Source: Brachycybe producta (lineage: Eukaryota > Arthropoda > Diplopoda > Playtdesmida > Andrognathidae). From it: 64,000 bases of DNA. Under the pieces are notes generated by a model. It was not told where the DNA came from and searched no databases. It saw only the letters and a list, made by a program, of their open reading frames with translations. Position numbers and translations under genes: made by a program. Shown piece by piece: positions 1 to 9,936 of this stretch; position 1 is the stretch's first letter; every line of letters starts with the position of its first letter. Location of the stretch: the NCBI GenBank assembly GCA_036925085.1, contig JAUPFP010000001.1, positions 20,857,229 to 20,921,228 on the forward strand, given 5' to 3'.

Positions 1-45
1 ACAGTGGCTAGGAGCCTTAATAGGGAAAAACGCGCGGCTGTACTG

Positions 46-200
46 TGCTGTAAACTACGGAACCCTTTTAGGACAAACACAAAACAATTTCAATCCATTA
101 TGTTGAGTTATTTTTATCTCAATATAACGAGATAATAACTCGACATCACGGTATGAAATTGTTTCGTGTATGTCTTAAAAGGGTCTCTGTAGTAAATAGC
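46..200. repeat. Foldback repeat, ~155 bp
   Basis: The left arm (TGTAAACTACGGAACCC, then AAACAATTTCA) is complementary to the right arm (TGAAATTGTTTCGTG, then GGGTCTCTGTAGTAAAT). The middle reads as an AT-rich palindrome around GAGTTATT / AATAACTC. A related half-copy lies inverted at about 18473-18545 next to another tRNA-Glu gene, so this repeat travels with the tRNA segment. Family not recognised. Confidence 0.6.
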
Positions 201-406
201 ATAAATTGCTGCAATACTTTCTTTTTTTTTAAAAAAAACTCAATTGTCAATTCAAATTGTTAATTTCCTAAAAATTATCCCAATTTTTTTTGTTGCTTAC
301 GAGTTTTATATTAATTGAAATTATGATATGATGATGAAATTATTGAAATTATAATAATTGAAAAATATAGCGCCAATATATTCCCTCGGGTAAGGGGAAT
401 ATGTAA

Positions 407-478
407 TCCCATGTTGTCTAGTGGCTAGGATACCTGGCTTTCACCCAGGAGGCCCGGGTTCGATTCCCGGCATGGGAA
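407..478 (+). tRNA. tRNA-Glu (UUC)
   Basis: A 72-nt cloverleaf. The acceptor stem TCCCATG pairs with CATGGGA and the discriminator is A. The anticodon loop CTTTCAC gives anticodon TTC at 440-442, closed by CCTGG/CCAGG. The T arm CCGGG-TTCGATT-CCCGG supplies an intact B box, and the D arm keeps TAGTGGCTAGGA. The gene delivers glutamate to the ribosome and would be read by RNA polymerase III from its internal A and B boxes; a TTTT stretch about 5 nt after the 3' end can serve as terminator. It faces the tRNA-Asp gene at 650-721 convergently. The upstream words ATATAGCGCCAATATA recur beside the other UUC genes, so the locus was duplicated together with its flank. No break is visible. Confidence 0.97.
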
Positions 479-649
479 GTAATTCTTTTGTGTTTTAAAC
501 ATAAAAGAGCGTACAAAATATTTCTAAAGGAGTTTTTGTTATTTCATTAACGTTTTTAAAAAATTCTTTACGAAATCAAAGAAAACAAATACATTTTTAT
601 TTGAAAAAATTAAAGATTTTAAGAACAAAAGAACAATAAAACATTGTTC

Positions 650-721
650 CTCCCCGACGGGGAATCGAACCCCGGTCTCCCGCGTGACAGGCGGGGATAC
701 TAACCACTATACTATCGAGGA
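650..721 (-). tRNA. tRNA-Asp (GUC)
   Basis: A 72-nt cloverleaf on the minus strand. The acceptor stem TCCTCGA pairs with TCGGGGA, allowing one G-U/T-G type pair, with discriminator G. The anticodon stem CCCGC/GCGGG closes the loop CTGTCAC, giving anticodon GTC. The T arm CCGGGG-TTCGATT-CCCCG holds a perfect B box. Downstream on the minus strand a TTTT run follows within about 12 nt, a plausible Pol III terminator. It is convergent with the tRNA-Glu at 407-478, and the 171 bp between them is AT-rich filler also seen between the next Glu/Asp pair. The gene looks functional. Confidence 0.97.
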
Positions 722-800
722 ATTACATTTTATGGAATTACAGTGACTGTTGAGAAGTAAGAATTCTAAAAATAACTATATTTTTAATCTTAAATTATGT

Positions 801-1429
801 TCAAGAGATTCATGGCAAAATTACTTTTAAAAATCTCCACAAAGGGCGCTAGCACCTTAAATTTATGTTTATCTAGTGAAAGAATGATAAAAAATTAGAA
901 AGTGTGGTTCTATTTTTAAAAAGTATTTCAAAATTGCGAATTTCTAACTCTTATGTTAAACTCCATTGATTACGCGCTCATAAGAAAAAAAAACATCCAT
1001 TAAAATGTTAATAAAAATACATAAAAATAATTTTAAAAACCACAATTAAACCACAGTGAAGCCAACACATTGGCGCACGTGTTGTTTTTTTTTCTGGTTT
1101 TTTAAAATTATTTTTACGTATTTTTAATTTAATGGATGTTTTTGCTTATTCAATAGAGAAATTCGCAATTTTTAAATACTTTTTAAAAATAGAAAAACAG
1201 TTATTAATTTTTTGTCGTTCTATCACTAGATGAACATATATTTATAAAGTACACATTGCAACCATCAAAATTGGACAACTTTAAATATGAAAAATAAACA
1301 TATTGTCGCAACTGTGTATTTTAAAAATTAATATTTTTTCTTTAACATTGAGTCTATAGGCTTAATAGAAAAACGATGCTAGCGCTGTTTGTAGACATTT
1401 TTCGAAGTAATTTTGCGATGTAGCCTCTT
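801..1429. mobile_element. TTAA-type foldback element, P family copy 1
   Basis: The right end reads GCGATGTAGCCTCTTAA and the left end carries a decayed complement of it (TCAAGAGATTCATGGC). Inside, both arms share CTCCACAAAGNGCGCTAGCA / TGCTAGCGCT and the palindromic centre around GCCAACACATTGGC. Length is about 630 bp. Sister copies are at 17145-17903 and 46829-47845. Ends of the form TTAA|GAGGCTA fit a piggyBac-like target preference; there is no transposase gene inside. It abuts the tRNA-Asp segment. Confidence 0.75.
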
Positions 1430-1705
1430 AAAATTCTGCGATCGAAATTTTTTTTTAAATTTTATTTTCTTATAAATTCTAGCAAGCTATGCAAATCTTA
1501 TCTTAATGGTCAAAGGATCAGACATTTTAGAAAAAATAAAAATAATTGAAAAGTAATTCTAAAATAGGCCTAATTAGATTTCTATAAAAAAATAATTAGT
1601 TACAAATCACAGGTTTTAAAAAGTAATGTGGTAAATTACTAATTGCTGAAAAAAGTATTTTAATTACAGTAAATCCATTACGAGGGTCAAGTGGAAAAAG
1701 TGGAG

Positions 1706-1777
1706 TCCCATGTTGTCTAGTGGCTAGGATACCTGGCTCTCACCCAGGAGGCCCGGGTTCGATTCCCGGCATGGGAA
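1706..1777 (+). tRNA. tRNA-Glu (CUC)
   Basis: A 72-nt gene with acceptor TCCCATG/CATGGGA, discriminator A and anticodon loop CTCTCAC, giving anticodon CTC. D and T arms match the UUC gene at 407. A single T-to-C change in the anticodon separates the two types, so they read different glutamate codons (GAG here, GAA and GAG by wobble for UUC). A TTTT follows within 10 nt. It is convergent with the tRNA-Asp at 1921-1992, repeating the Glu/Asp arrangement of 407-721. The intergenic DNA (CTAAAGGAGTTT, TTGCGAAATCAAAG) is a recognisable copy of 520-640, showing duplication of the pair as one unit. Confidence 0.97.
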
Positions 1778-1920
1778 GTAGTTCTTTTATGTTTCAAACA
1801 TAAACGAGGTTTTGTGCAAAATGCTTCTAAAGGAGTTTAAAAAATTCTTTGCGAAATCAAAGAATACATTTTTATTTGAAAAAAGATTTTAAGAACAAAA
1901 GAACAATAAAAAAACTTCTG

Positions 1921-1992
1921 CTCCCCGACGGGGAATCGAACCCCGGTCTCCCGCGTGACAGGCGGGGATACTAACCACTATACTATCGAGGA
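1921..1992 (-). tRNA. tRNA-Asp (GUC)
   Basis: A 72-nt gene on the minus strand, identical in all visible arms to the copy at 650-721, with anticodon GTC in loop CTGTCAC. On the minus strand it is followed by AGAAG and then a run of seven T, a strong Pol III terminator. It is the second half of the duplicated convergent Glu/Asp pair. Beyond its 5' end the flank (ATTATTGACTGTTGAGAAGTAAT, given here in pieces: GACTGTTGAGAAGTA) matches the flank of the copies at 721 and 17989. At about 2076 that flank lacks the foldback element found at 801. Confidence 0.97.
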
Positions 1993-2326
1993 ATTACATT
2001 TTAGCAAATTATTGACTGTTGAGAAGTAATAGTTTTAAAAATAACTAATTATATTTTTAATCTTAAATTGTATTCAAGGAAGGGTGTTATGTTTAAAATC
2101 TTAAAAAATATGAAATAAACATGATTATTTACCATTTTATATAAGTACTTCCTTTCGAAATGGTCATTAACTAAAATAACCTCAAAAACACCCAATCCTG
2201 GCCACACGTACTCTTACAAATACGTTAGAAATATGTTAGAAATATGACACTTGCACTGTGATTCCTTAGTTTTCTGTTTGTAAATTCATCGCCACTGTTA
2301 TGCCTGGGCCTATATCTAGTGTGTTG
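1993..2326. other. AT-rich spacer with an apparent empty insertion site
   Basis: The text ATTTTTAATCTTAAATTGTATTCAA at about 2054-2078 is the counterpart of the flanks next to the P elements at 801 and 17903, but here it runs on into GGAAGGGTG with no element. From 2100 to 2326 no gene or repeat is recognised. Confidence 0.55.
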
Positions 2327-2398
2327 TCCCATGTTGTCTAGTGGTTAGGATACCTGGCTCTCACCCAGGAGGCCCGGGTTCGATTCCCGGCATGGGAA
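2327..2398 (+). tRNA. tRNA-Glu (CUC), GGTTAGG variant
   Basis: A 72-nt gene with acceptor TCCCATG/CATGGGA, discriminator A and anticodon CTC in loop CTCTCAC. It differs from the other Glu genes here by T instead of C in the D loop (GTGGTTAGGA rather than GTGGCTAGGA), which is the commoner eukaryotic form of the D loop, so the gene should still be active. CTTTCTTTTT follows directly and gives a good terminator. Unlike the first two Glu genes it has no Asp partner downstream: its 3' flank is unrelated, so the duplicated unit ends here. Confidence 0.96.
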
Positions 2399-2555
2399 CT
2401 TTCTTTTTAGATTTTTCTAAAATTTTCACATCTAAAACGCTTTTTTTTTCAAAATTCAAATAATACAGACGTTTTTAATCTAAAGAATGGTTTACAAGAA
2501 AAAAAACCCAACAACAAATATTTCCTCCTCTGTGAGGAGAAATATTGCTCACTTA

Positions 2556-2741
2556 GGCCTTGTTTCCACTGGTGTGAAAATTTCAACTTTTTGAAAATTT
2601 TAACTGGTGAAAAATATAACAAATGTGCCCCCCCCCCCCCCGGCCGATGATAGTGAATAGGCGGGGCTACGTTTTTTTTTTATTTTTCACCAGTTAAAAT
2701 TTTCAAAAAGTTGAAATTTTCACCCCAATGGAAACAAGTCC
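2556..2741. mobile_element. MITE, PIF/Harbinger (Tourist)-like, T family
   Basis: The terminal inverted repeats GGCCTTGTTTCCACTGG and GGACTTGTTTCCATTGG (read from the right end) continue inward through GTGAAAATTTCAA. The element is 186 bp, flanked by TTA at 2553-2555 and TTA at 2742-2744, the 3-bp duplication typical of PIF/Harbinger. Tourist MITEs of that superfamily often start GGCCTTGTTT, which supports the assignment. A poly-C run sits in the middle. No coding capacity. Confidence 0.8.
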
Positions 2742-2751
2742 TTAAGGATAT

Positions 2752-2910
2752 TTTCCTATTGATATCTTTCAAAATAAACTATTTATGAACAAAAATTTAA
2801 AATTAGTTCAATTTAAAACTGGCATAAAAAAGTTTATTTTAAAAAAATATCAATGTGAAAATATCTTTTAAGTGATCTGTGGTTACCCTTCTAGTTTCGA
2901 AAACAGTTTA
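2752..2910. repeat. F-family foldback fragment
   Basis: Two inverted pieces of the F family, GATATCTTTCAAAATAAACT and AGTTTATTTTAAAAAAATATC, followed by AAGTGAT and TACCCTTCTAGTTTCGAAAA. A decayed partial copy; see 51190-52000 for a fuller one. Confidence 0.6.
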
Positions 2911-3597
2911 ATTTTCTTGGTAATTTCTTCTTCTGGAATGCAGAATATGAGCTCGTATCTTAAATTTCTATTCAATTTCTTTCCCATTTGCGTTATTTTG
3001 CAAATGGCTGATTTCAATTATTATTTTAAAAGGTAATGATGATGATTGGCTAAACGATATGAATTCCATAAATTGTTATTTATAAAAGGATTTATAAAAT
3101 TGATTTTTGTGGTTTTTCTTTTATTTGGTTTGTGGTTTTTTTTTTCAATTTGTTTGACATTGATTTTCTTTTTCTTTTTTATGAAACAAATAACAACATC
3201 CTTTTATGTACATTGATTATTGAAACGAATTGAATTAGACGACTGTTAACAATTGTTGATTATTATTTACAAATGGGTTTGTTTGTTGAGATTATTGAGC
3301 GCAGCTGGAACTCAATTGAATAAATCTCTTCTTGTTCGTCCTTCTGAATTCTAAATCGATTTCATTGAATCTGTTCTATTGTTAATGTATTGTATTTTCA
3401 CCAACATTCCTTTCCAAGTGGTGCATTCCTTCTCATACGAATACATTTCGCACGAAGAGTTTTGGAGTTGGAGGCTACCAATGCTTCTAAAGGTCGGACC
3501 ACATAAACGCTACTGTGTAGCTTTTTAATTAGCGAGTAGCGACATATAAAGCTAGGCTGACACATTTAGGCTACACTTTTCTGGTTGTGTCTGTGTC
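2911..3597. other. AT-rich DNA, nothing recognised
   Basis: T-rich and A-rich stretches with no gene. A short phrase GGAGTTGGAGGCTACCAATG near 3465-3485 is reminiscent of the GGAGGTGGAGGCTAGCAAT arms at 28081 and 28902, but too short to assign. Confidence 0.4.
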
Positions 3598-3832
3598 ACA
3601 GGTTGTTAGAATTAGGTGAAAACTTCAGTTGGCTCCGCCCTTGTTATGACGACTGGCAACTTCTAATTGGCTGGTTATGTTGTCTGACGTTGAAAAGGGC
3701 GGAGCATGTGACGTCAGACTTCATAACCAGTCAACATTCTAACATGGAGTTGCCTTACCATTATAAATTTATCTTGATTTGGAATTTAAAAGGTTCTTTT
3801 TTTGTGGCAATAGATGGCGCCAACTGAAATGC
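3598..3832. mobile_element. M1 foldback, decayed copy
   Basis: The left arm (ACTTCAGTTGGCTCCGCCC, TTGTTATGACGACTGGCAAC) and centre (AAAAGGGCGGAGCATGTGACGTCAG, in parts) are clear. The right arm is damaged: its middle is diverged and an insertion separates GAGTTGCC from GGCGCCAACTGAA. Ends ACAGG and the usual 9-bp duplication are not convincing on the right. Confidence 0.6.
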
Positions 3833-4406
3833 AAGCTATGCTTTCAGTTCATTTTCGTGCGGTTGTTGCAAGCCGCTTCAAACAAGCAACAAGTGCTACA
3901 AAGAGATGCTTATGAACGGAACGCACCTGTTCTGCATCTTGTATCAGTGGCGCACTCAGCAATTTTGTTTGGGGATGGCAGTGAAATTCATATATAAAAT
4001 AAAAATATAAAACTCACCATCAGACTGTTAAATTATGCCGTGAATTAAAAAAATGTGGTTTTGGATGCATTAAAATGCACATAAATGTATATTCATGCAA
4101 ATATTCCCAGATTCATTTGGGATTTCAATGAGAGTGTACGAGATTCATCCTCAGTGTTGGACCCCTCTGGTTTGAAAGTGGATGCTAATTTGCTGAACTC
4201 ATCTGGTTTGACCAGATAAGTATAGCAAAGCGAATTTTACTATATTATTTTACTAGATTTATGACTATAAAAATTTTCGGATATTTCAGATATTTTTTTT
4301 TTTGGGGGGGGGGGGGATTTGTCCAGTTGCTCCCCCCTGGGTGCGCCCCTGTCTTGTATGATCCTCTGCATGTATTTATTAATGAATACAGTCTTTTATG
4401 ATGCCG
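3833..4406. other. Unassigned stretch with poly-T/poly-G run
   Basis: No gene recognised. A T(10)G(12) run at about 4291-4317 is followed by TGCTCCCCCCTGGGTGCGCCCCTG, a phrase resembling the outer end of common animal DNA transposon relics (compare 13262). The remainder is AT-rich. Confidence 0.35.
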
Positions 4407-4800
4407 ATGCCTCGATAGCGCTGTGGAGATAGCGTCTGCTTGGTGGTGCTGAGGGTAGACTTGCCACCTGTGGAGGACAGTCCTCCTTTCAGAAGAACTG
4501 TCGTCTGGCCAGGACCGTCCTCCACGAGCGTATTTAAGTTTTAATGCAATTTATTGTGTAGAGGACATGTTTTGCCTTCGTGGAGGACGGTCCTGACCGG
4601 AGGACATTTCTTCCGAATGGAGGACTGCCCTCCACAAAAACTTAAAGGTGGCAAGCCTAGCTAAGGGGCCTGGGTTCAAATCTCGATTGAGGCATGGTTG
4701 TTGTGTTTGTCTTTCATACTTTTCTCCAGTTATTGTGGAGTTGACATCAGGCAGATCAGCCAGTTGTAAAACACATTTTGCCAAATCCAAATCTGTCATC
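4407..4800 (+). repeat. tRNA-derived SINE, interrupted by a MITE
   Basis: The head folds like a tRNA once the insertion at 4456-4659 and one 8-bp duplication are removed: ATGCCTC (4407-4413) can pair with GAGGCAT (4689-4695), leaving about 77 nt. An A-box-like TAGCGCTGTGG and a B-box-like GGTTCAAATCTCG are present. The tail (TTGACATCAGGCAGATCAGC, then GTAAAACACATTTTGCC) resembles the shared tail domains of metazoan tRNA SINEs as I remember them; that point is from memory. Transcription would be by Pol III if it were intact, but the insertion lies between the A and B boxes. Confidence 0.7.
4456..4659. mobile_element. hAT-like MITE inserted in the SINE
   Basis: The 204-bp element has inverted ends TAGACTTGCCACC and TAGGCTTGCCACC, both continuing into GTGGAGGAC / GTCCTCCAC arms. 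It is flanked by GCTGAGGG (4448-4455) and GCTAAGGG (4660-4667), an 8-bp duplication with one mismatch, as hAT elements make. Cutting it out restores a normal-length SINE tRNA head, which independently fixes both ends. Confidence 0.85.
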
Positions 4801-5094
4801 ATCATTTGGGGAGTGGTCCAGGGCAGTGGCAGTAGCTAGGTTTTTGGCACCCGGAAACAAAACTCTTCAGTACATCCCCCAATTTTTTTAAAAAAATTGG
4901 AACTTTTAGAAGTTTCATTACCTAGTTAGAGGCTATAATTCAAAGGTGAAATCAGCATCTAGCATAGCATTACAAAGGCTCAAACAAAGATTTATTTTTT
5001 TTTACTAAAAGTGCATTTTTTTCTGTTTGCCTTACTTAATTATTGTGCCCCCAAAACCTTCTGCGCTCCTCCGCTGCAGTTGCGGGGTCTGCGG
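4801..5094. other. Spacer with an AGTAGCTAGG transposon-like scrap
   Basis: GGCAGTGGCAGTAGCTAGG at 4832 and CTCCTCCGCTGCAGTTGCGGG near 5066 could be the two ends of an old ~250-bp element, but the repeats are too weak to call. Nothing else seen. Confidence 0.3.
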
Positions 5095-5299
5095 ACAGGC
5101 AGTTAGAAATCGGAGAGAACTTGAGTTGGCTCCGCCCTTGTTATGACGACTGGTAACTTCTAATAGGTTTGTTGTGTGGTTCGATGTTGAAAAGGGCGGA
5201 GCATGTGACGTCAGACTACATAACCAGCCAATTAGAAGTTGCGTTCATCATAACAAGGGTGGAGCCAACTGAAGTTCTCTCCAATTTTTAACTGCCTGT
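5095..5299 (+). mobile_element. M1 foldback MITE, Mutator-like
   Basis: A typical 205-bp copy. Ends are ACAGGCAGTTAG and CTAACTGCCTGT-like, and virtually the whole length is self-complementary around an asymmetric centre (GTTGAAAAGGGCGGAGC ATGTGACGTCAG). Strand for this family is given by that centre. The outer arm reads GGAGAGAACTTGAG on the left and TGAAGTTCTCTCC on the right, a complementary pair peculiar to this subset. Flanks GGTCTGCGG / GGTCTACTG are a decayed 9-bp duplication. 9-bp duplications and long arms suggest a Mutator-like origin; no transposase is encoded. Confidence 0.85.
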
Positions 5300-6106
5300 G
5301 GTCTACTGGCTCCAAGAACAAGACGATAGCCTACAGTCTTAGATGATGCAACAAAGGTCTCTACTCGTATTACTGAATCCTTTGTTTCTTTGTTGGAAAT
5401 TTTTGTTTTGTTTTTTGTGTCCTTCTGTGTTTAGGCTGTGCTGTTGTTTTCTTCTTTGTTCTGTTTCTATAAGTGTGTGTGAGGAAGAAGAATATTGTGT
5501 GTGATTTCATTTTTCTTCTGATATATTTTGATGTTGCCAAACACGTTTTACCACACAGATTGTGTGGAAGGTGGTTGGGTTTGTGTTGTTTCGTATTTAC
5601 TCTCTCTCTCTCACACACACACTCTTTTCTTTGTGTTTTCGTTTTTTTTTGCTCCTTCACAAGTGTATCTACTTTTATAAAGATGTTATCCAACAAACAC
5701 CCCCCCCCCCCTCCCAAAAAAGACCTCATTTCTTTTGAGTTTGTCTTGTGTTTGGTTATACTATCTTAAATCTTCAATTGATGTTTCTTTTCAAACATAA
5801 TATATATAAATATATATTGTAGGCCTATACTTCACCATTTTTTGTTAGTTTTTATGTGTTTCATATTGATAGACATGAATCAAATATTTATAAATTATAT
5901 ATATATGGTGGACACATTTTTCTTTCACATATAAAATATATTTTTCTTTTTCTAATAATGAAAACGTGTTCATGAACATTTCAGACAGCTTTGAACAATG
6001 TTTTTTTTTGTGTGTGTGTCAATGTTTGCACATTGGAAACTTAAGTTTTTCAAGTGAGCTGCTTGCTGCTGGTTGTATATTACGAGAATGGAGAACAGGT
6101 TGTTGG
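5300..6106. other. T-rich stretch with short simple repeats
   Basis: Contains (TC)n(AC)n at 5600-5625, poly-C at 5700-5711, and several TATATA tracts around 5800-5940. No gene recognised. Open frames here on both strands follow the low-complexity composition and show no domain. Confidence 0.45.
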
Positions 6107-6312
6107 ACAGGCAGTTAGAAATCGGAGAGAACTTCAGTTGGCTCCGTATTTGTTATGACGAACGGCAACTTCTAATTGGTTGGTTATGTAGTCTGACGTC
6201 ACATGCTCCGCCCTTTTCAACGTCGAACGACACCACAAACCAATTAGAAGTTGCCGTTCGTCATAACAAGGGCGGAGCCAACTGAAGTTCTCCCCGATTT
6301 CTAACTGCCTGT
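6107..6312 (-). mobile_element. M1 foldback MITE
   Basis: 206 bp, ends ACAGGCAG / CTGCCTGT. Both arms carry the AACTTCAGTTGGCTCCG form and TTGTTATGACGAACGGC. Target duplication GGTTGTTGG / GGTTGTTGA, eight of nine matching. TGACGTCA and CTCCGCCC are present in the centre. Confidence 0.88.
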
Positions 6313-6557
6313 GGTTGTTGAGGGGTAAATCTGCTCTATTTGATTTTGGCCAATAGGCATGCAGTATTTTATTCTTGTAGCATATAAAAACCTGCTCTTC
6401 AGAATCAATAGTATACTAAACAGAATACTAAAGCTGCTTTTTGCTTTTTGCAGTAAAAATAAAAAAATTATTGAATTTTAAATATAATGATAAAAATGGA
6501 AATAATAATAATAAAAAGAACACATTTAAAAATTATGTTTTATTGTTTTATCAATAT
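6313..6557. other. AT-rich spacer
   Basis: No gene or repeat recognised. Confidence 0.4.
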
Positions 6558-7395
6558 TTCAAAAACGAATCGAACACATAGCTTACAATTCAGCTTGTTT
6601 GGGCGCGCTTCATCGAGGGACAACTTTTATTACTCGATGTGCTCGATGAGCGCATCATTATATTATTGATGAAGGGTAAGATGATCCTGTTCTGAGCTGA
6701 GCACTTTTTTGACTGAGCTACACTCTAAGCACCCATTAATAATAGTTGACTAAATGAGAACCAGTGTGTTCAACGTGATATGGCCGTTACTAATGGTTGT
6801 GTTCAGTTTCCAAGCACGTTTTTTGTGCTCGTGGCTCGTTTGATTCGGCAAGCAATAAGTGCTCAAAAACGAATTGAACACATTTTGTAGTAGCAATTCT
6901 GCTCGTTTGAGTGCTTTTTATTGGGTGACAATTTTTCTTATGCAGTGTGCTTGACAAGCGCATCATTATATTATTAAAGGGTAAGCTGATCTAGTGCTGA
7001 CCTAAGCACTTTGTTGACTGTGCTTCACTCTCAGCACCCATTAAGAACAGGTGTCTCACTGAGCAGAAAGTTTCTTAACTTTGGTGATCAAATGAGAACC
7101 AGTGTGTTCAACGTGATATGGCCGTTGCTAATGGGTGTGTTCAGTTTCTAAGCACCTCTTTTTTGCGCTTGTGGCTCATTTGATGCTGCTTGCAATAAGT
7201 GCTCAAAAACGAATTGTAGCTCGCAGCAATTCTGCTCGTTTGAGCACTCTTCATTGAGTGACGACTTGTATCCCTCGATATGCCTGAGTTGCTTTATTGG
7301 AGCAGTTTTGTATTTGACTTTCAGATCCTAAGCAGATGAAATTTGAGCAAAAACCGTTTCAAAAGTGCTTAGTAACTGAATGCACCAAATGCAAA
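6558..7395. repeat. Imperfect tandem duplication, ~320-350 bp unit, 2.4 copies
   Basis: The phrases AGTGCTCAAAAACGAATTG, CAATTCTGCTCGTTTGAG, GCGCATCATTATATTATT, and AACCAGTGTGTTCAACGTGATA recur in the same order at about 6560, 6868 and 7205. The block ends with AAGTGCTTAGTAACTGAATGCA, complementary in sense to GCGTTCAGTTTCTAAGCACTT at about 17092, so it probably derives from a transposon whose outer ends read TTCAGTTTCTAAGCACTT. No coding frame survives. Confidence 0.6.
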
Positions 7396-8094
7396 TATTG
7401 AAGTTTTAGTTTCATGTACTCAGATTGGGGAGTTGCCATCTTGAATGTTGGTATTTCAAGGTCAAATTTAATCTTGCATTTGAAAGGCATATAATTTTAA
7501 CCCAGGGTATTTCGCGAGCTACGAGTCTATACGATATGGTGGGCCTCTAGCAGACTATGTTATTTAATGGGATTTCTTTTTTGGATTACTTTTAATTGGT
7601 TTCTTCAATTCCGTTTCATTACATGGTTATGATGTGGGAACTTTTGATTGTGACTGGCTCTTTCTCTGATCGACTTTGCAATTAAACACAATTGATCTCT
7701 GAGTTTATTCAGCCATAGGTTTAAATGGAAAAAAAAAACATTTTTTTTAGTGTGTGTTTCTGCTCAAATACTATTATATTGAGTGTGTGTATGGAAAAAA
7801 AAGTAGGAGGGCCATCGATAAGTGAAGTGACCACTGGTCCTTTTCATTTGTTGTATAGTCAACAGCCAATTAGTCTGAAAGTATTAACTGGTGTTACGCT
7901 TCGTATAAACTTAAGCCTCTCTCTCTCTCTTTGCCATTGTATGCAGGTCATCATTGATAGACTTGACCAATGACTGACCAATATAAGTGGGCGCCATATG
8001 TTTGGTTTAAATATTATTGAGAGATTAGTGGGTAAAAGCATAACATAAACACAAACAAAAGTTTAGCTTTAAATCCTGTTTGAAATCTGATTAT
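7396..8094. other. Unassigned stretch
   Basis: AT-rich with poly-A at 7730 and a short CT run at 7917-7930. No gene recognised; GGTCAAATTT and nearby text show no family I know. Confidence 0.4.
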
Positions 8095-8421
8095 TAGGGC
8101 TCGGACTTTTATGCAAAAATTAAGCAAATGTTTCTCAATTTTTGGCCCGAGAGCCCATTATTGTGAAATAACAATCCCGTTTAGATCAACCAACAATTAT
8201 GGGGTTTTTCTTTTATTTTCAATCAAAAACACTGCTTAGATCAGCTAAAACGCTAGTTGACAACTAATAGTAACCAGACATCTAGCATCTAACCAGCCGT
8301 TTTGATTAGAAAAGCGTAATTGCAGTTGCTCTCTAATAATGATGATTCTATCACAAATGGCACTTGATGGGTCACAAATTGAGAAACATTTGTTTAATAT
8401 TGCATAAAAATCCGAGCTCTA
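8095..8421. mobile_element. hAT-like MITE, A1 family
   Basis: Inverted ends TAGGGCTCGGACTTTTATGC and TAGAGCTCGGATTTTTATGC (from the right) continue through AAATGTTTCTCAAT. The 327-bp element is flanked by CTGATTAT (8087-8094) and CTGATTAC (8422-8429), an 8-bp duplication with one mismatch. TIR start TAG plus 8-bp duplication indicates hAT. An inner inverted pair (GTTAGAGGCTAGA-type words) forms a second stem. Confidence 0.88.
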
Positions 8422-8580
8422 CTGATTACGGTTGAGTAGTAATTTACAAACACTATTAAGGCATACTCATTACTAAGGCCTAAACTTGTATGCAAATAAA
8501 TATTCACCAAAAAAATCTACAAATTGTTTTTAGAAGTTCTGCATTTTTATGCAAACCTTATCGGAAAATTGCATTGAAAA

Positions 8581-9016
8581 AGGTTGGTAGGAAAATAATT
8601 GTGGTTTTTACTTTCTCAGCTTATAACGAAATTTATGAATTGTTAATTAACTTTATTCATCGCAATAAGCGCCATTAGAATTAAGACATATTTGCCAATT
8701 AATTACAAGTTTACTTACTTCGGTGTTATAAAATTCCGAAGTCCTGGAGTTGATAAAATCTCGAAATGCATCATTTTCTCAGCAAAAGCTACCCATTGTT
8801 GACGATATTTGTTTCTTGTCCATTTTACAATTCAATAGTCGAAATTGAAACACAATTAACAATAAAAACCAAAGCTAACATTACTCAGAAATACAGACCG
8901 CAAAATGCACTTTTCAAATAATCTTAACACAAACACAATGTAATTACATTTATATTGAAAACAACTGTATTTCAATTGCAATAAACAAAAAACCGCAATT
9001 ATTTTCCTACCAACCT
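8581..9016. mobile_element. MITE with 29-bp inverted ends
   Basis: AGGTTGGTAGGAAAATAATT at 8581 and its complement ending CCTACCAACCT at 9016 are terminal inverted repeats of about 29 bp, enclosing 436 bp. The interior is not palindromic, unlike most elements here. Superfamily unresolved because no clear target duplication can be read. Confidence 0.7.
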
Positions 9017-9538
9017 AATATTTTCTAATCAGTATCGAAAGAAGTTGTTTAGGCTTAGCCTTTAAAAAAAATAAGAGAGCTAACATTTAACAACTAGATT
9101 CAAACAAAAATAAGACTTTTCTGTATAAAAATTTCAATATAAAATAAACATTCTATTCCATTAACTTTGAAATTGATGTTTTATTTATGTCTCAAGTTTG
9201 TTTTAAGGGTTAAAACGGTCTTTCAAAGGTTATTTTGATGCAGGTTTTACTTATTGATTTCTTTTTTTTTCTTCTATAAAGATTCCAGTCAGCTTTTGGT
9301 GGGTTTTCTTCTTTTTTTTTTTTCAATTCGTCTTTATTGATTTGACATTTCGGATATTGAAGTGCATTCGATTGTGCAATTTGGAAGTGACCTTTATTCG
9401 TTTTCTGCATTAGTTACTCTAAGGGAGGGTTTCACACACAACCATGTCCCTATATTATATTGCCTGAATTTGCTGCTATAACCGCCAATAGAGCAAGAAT
9501 TAGGGGCAGCTTTGTAAGGCGCCACATAAAGTGATCAC
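9017..9538. other. AT-rich stretch, nothing recognised
   Basis: Includes T-rich runs at 9258-9325. No gene or repeat family identified. Confidence 0.4.
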
Positions 9539-9857
9539 TATGGTTTGGATTTTCATGCAAATATCAAGCAAATTGTTTCTCAATCTGTGGCCCATGTGCC
9601 AATTGTGAAGTAATCATCATCATTAGAACAACTACAATTATGCTTTTCTTATAATCAAGGTTGGTTAGAGGCTAGATGTCTGGTTACTATCAGTTGTCAA
9701 CTAGAGTTCTAGCCTCTAACCAGGTGTTTTTGATTGCAAAAAAAAAATTATAATTGTTCGTTGATCTAAACGGGGGGACTTGTTACTTCACAGTTGGCTC
9801 TTGGAGCCACAGATTGAGAAACATTTTGCTTGATTTTGCATGAAAATCCGAACTCTA
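9539..9857. mobile_element. hAT-like MITE, A1 family
   Basis: 319 bp. Ends TATGGTTTGGATTTTCATGC and TAGAGTTCGGATTTTCATGC; duplication GTGATCAC (9531-9538) / GTGTTCAC (9858-9865). Second full copy; internal words TCTGGTTACTATCAGTTGTC and CTAGCCTCTAACCAG are shared with the copies at 8095 and 57060. Confidence 0.88.
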
Positions 9858-9936
9858 GTGTTCACTTTTATAGTCTATCATTCATTACATATGATGTGTC
9901 CACACAAGTCTCCGTTTGCATCAAATTAATAATGAA

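Noticed and set aside
4648..4839. 63-codon frame over the SINE
   Set aside because: It is the SINE tRNA-like head and tail read as protein.
8700..8850. Short minus-strand frame followed by GTAAGT inside the MITE at 8581-9016, as a captured exon
   Set aside because: Only about 39 codons, bounded by stops, no domain; a GTAAGT occurs often by chance.
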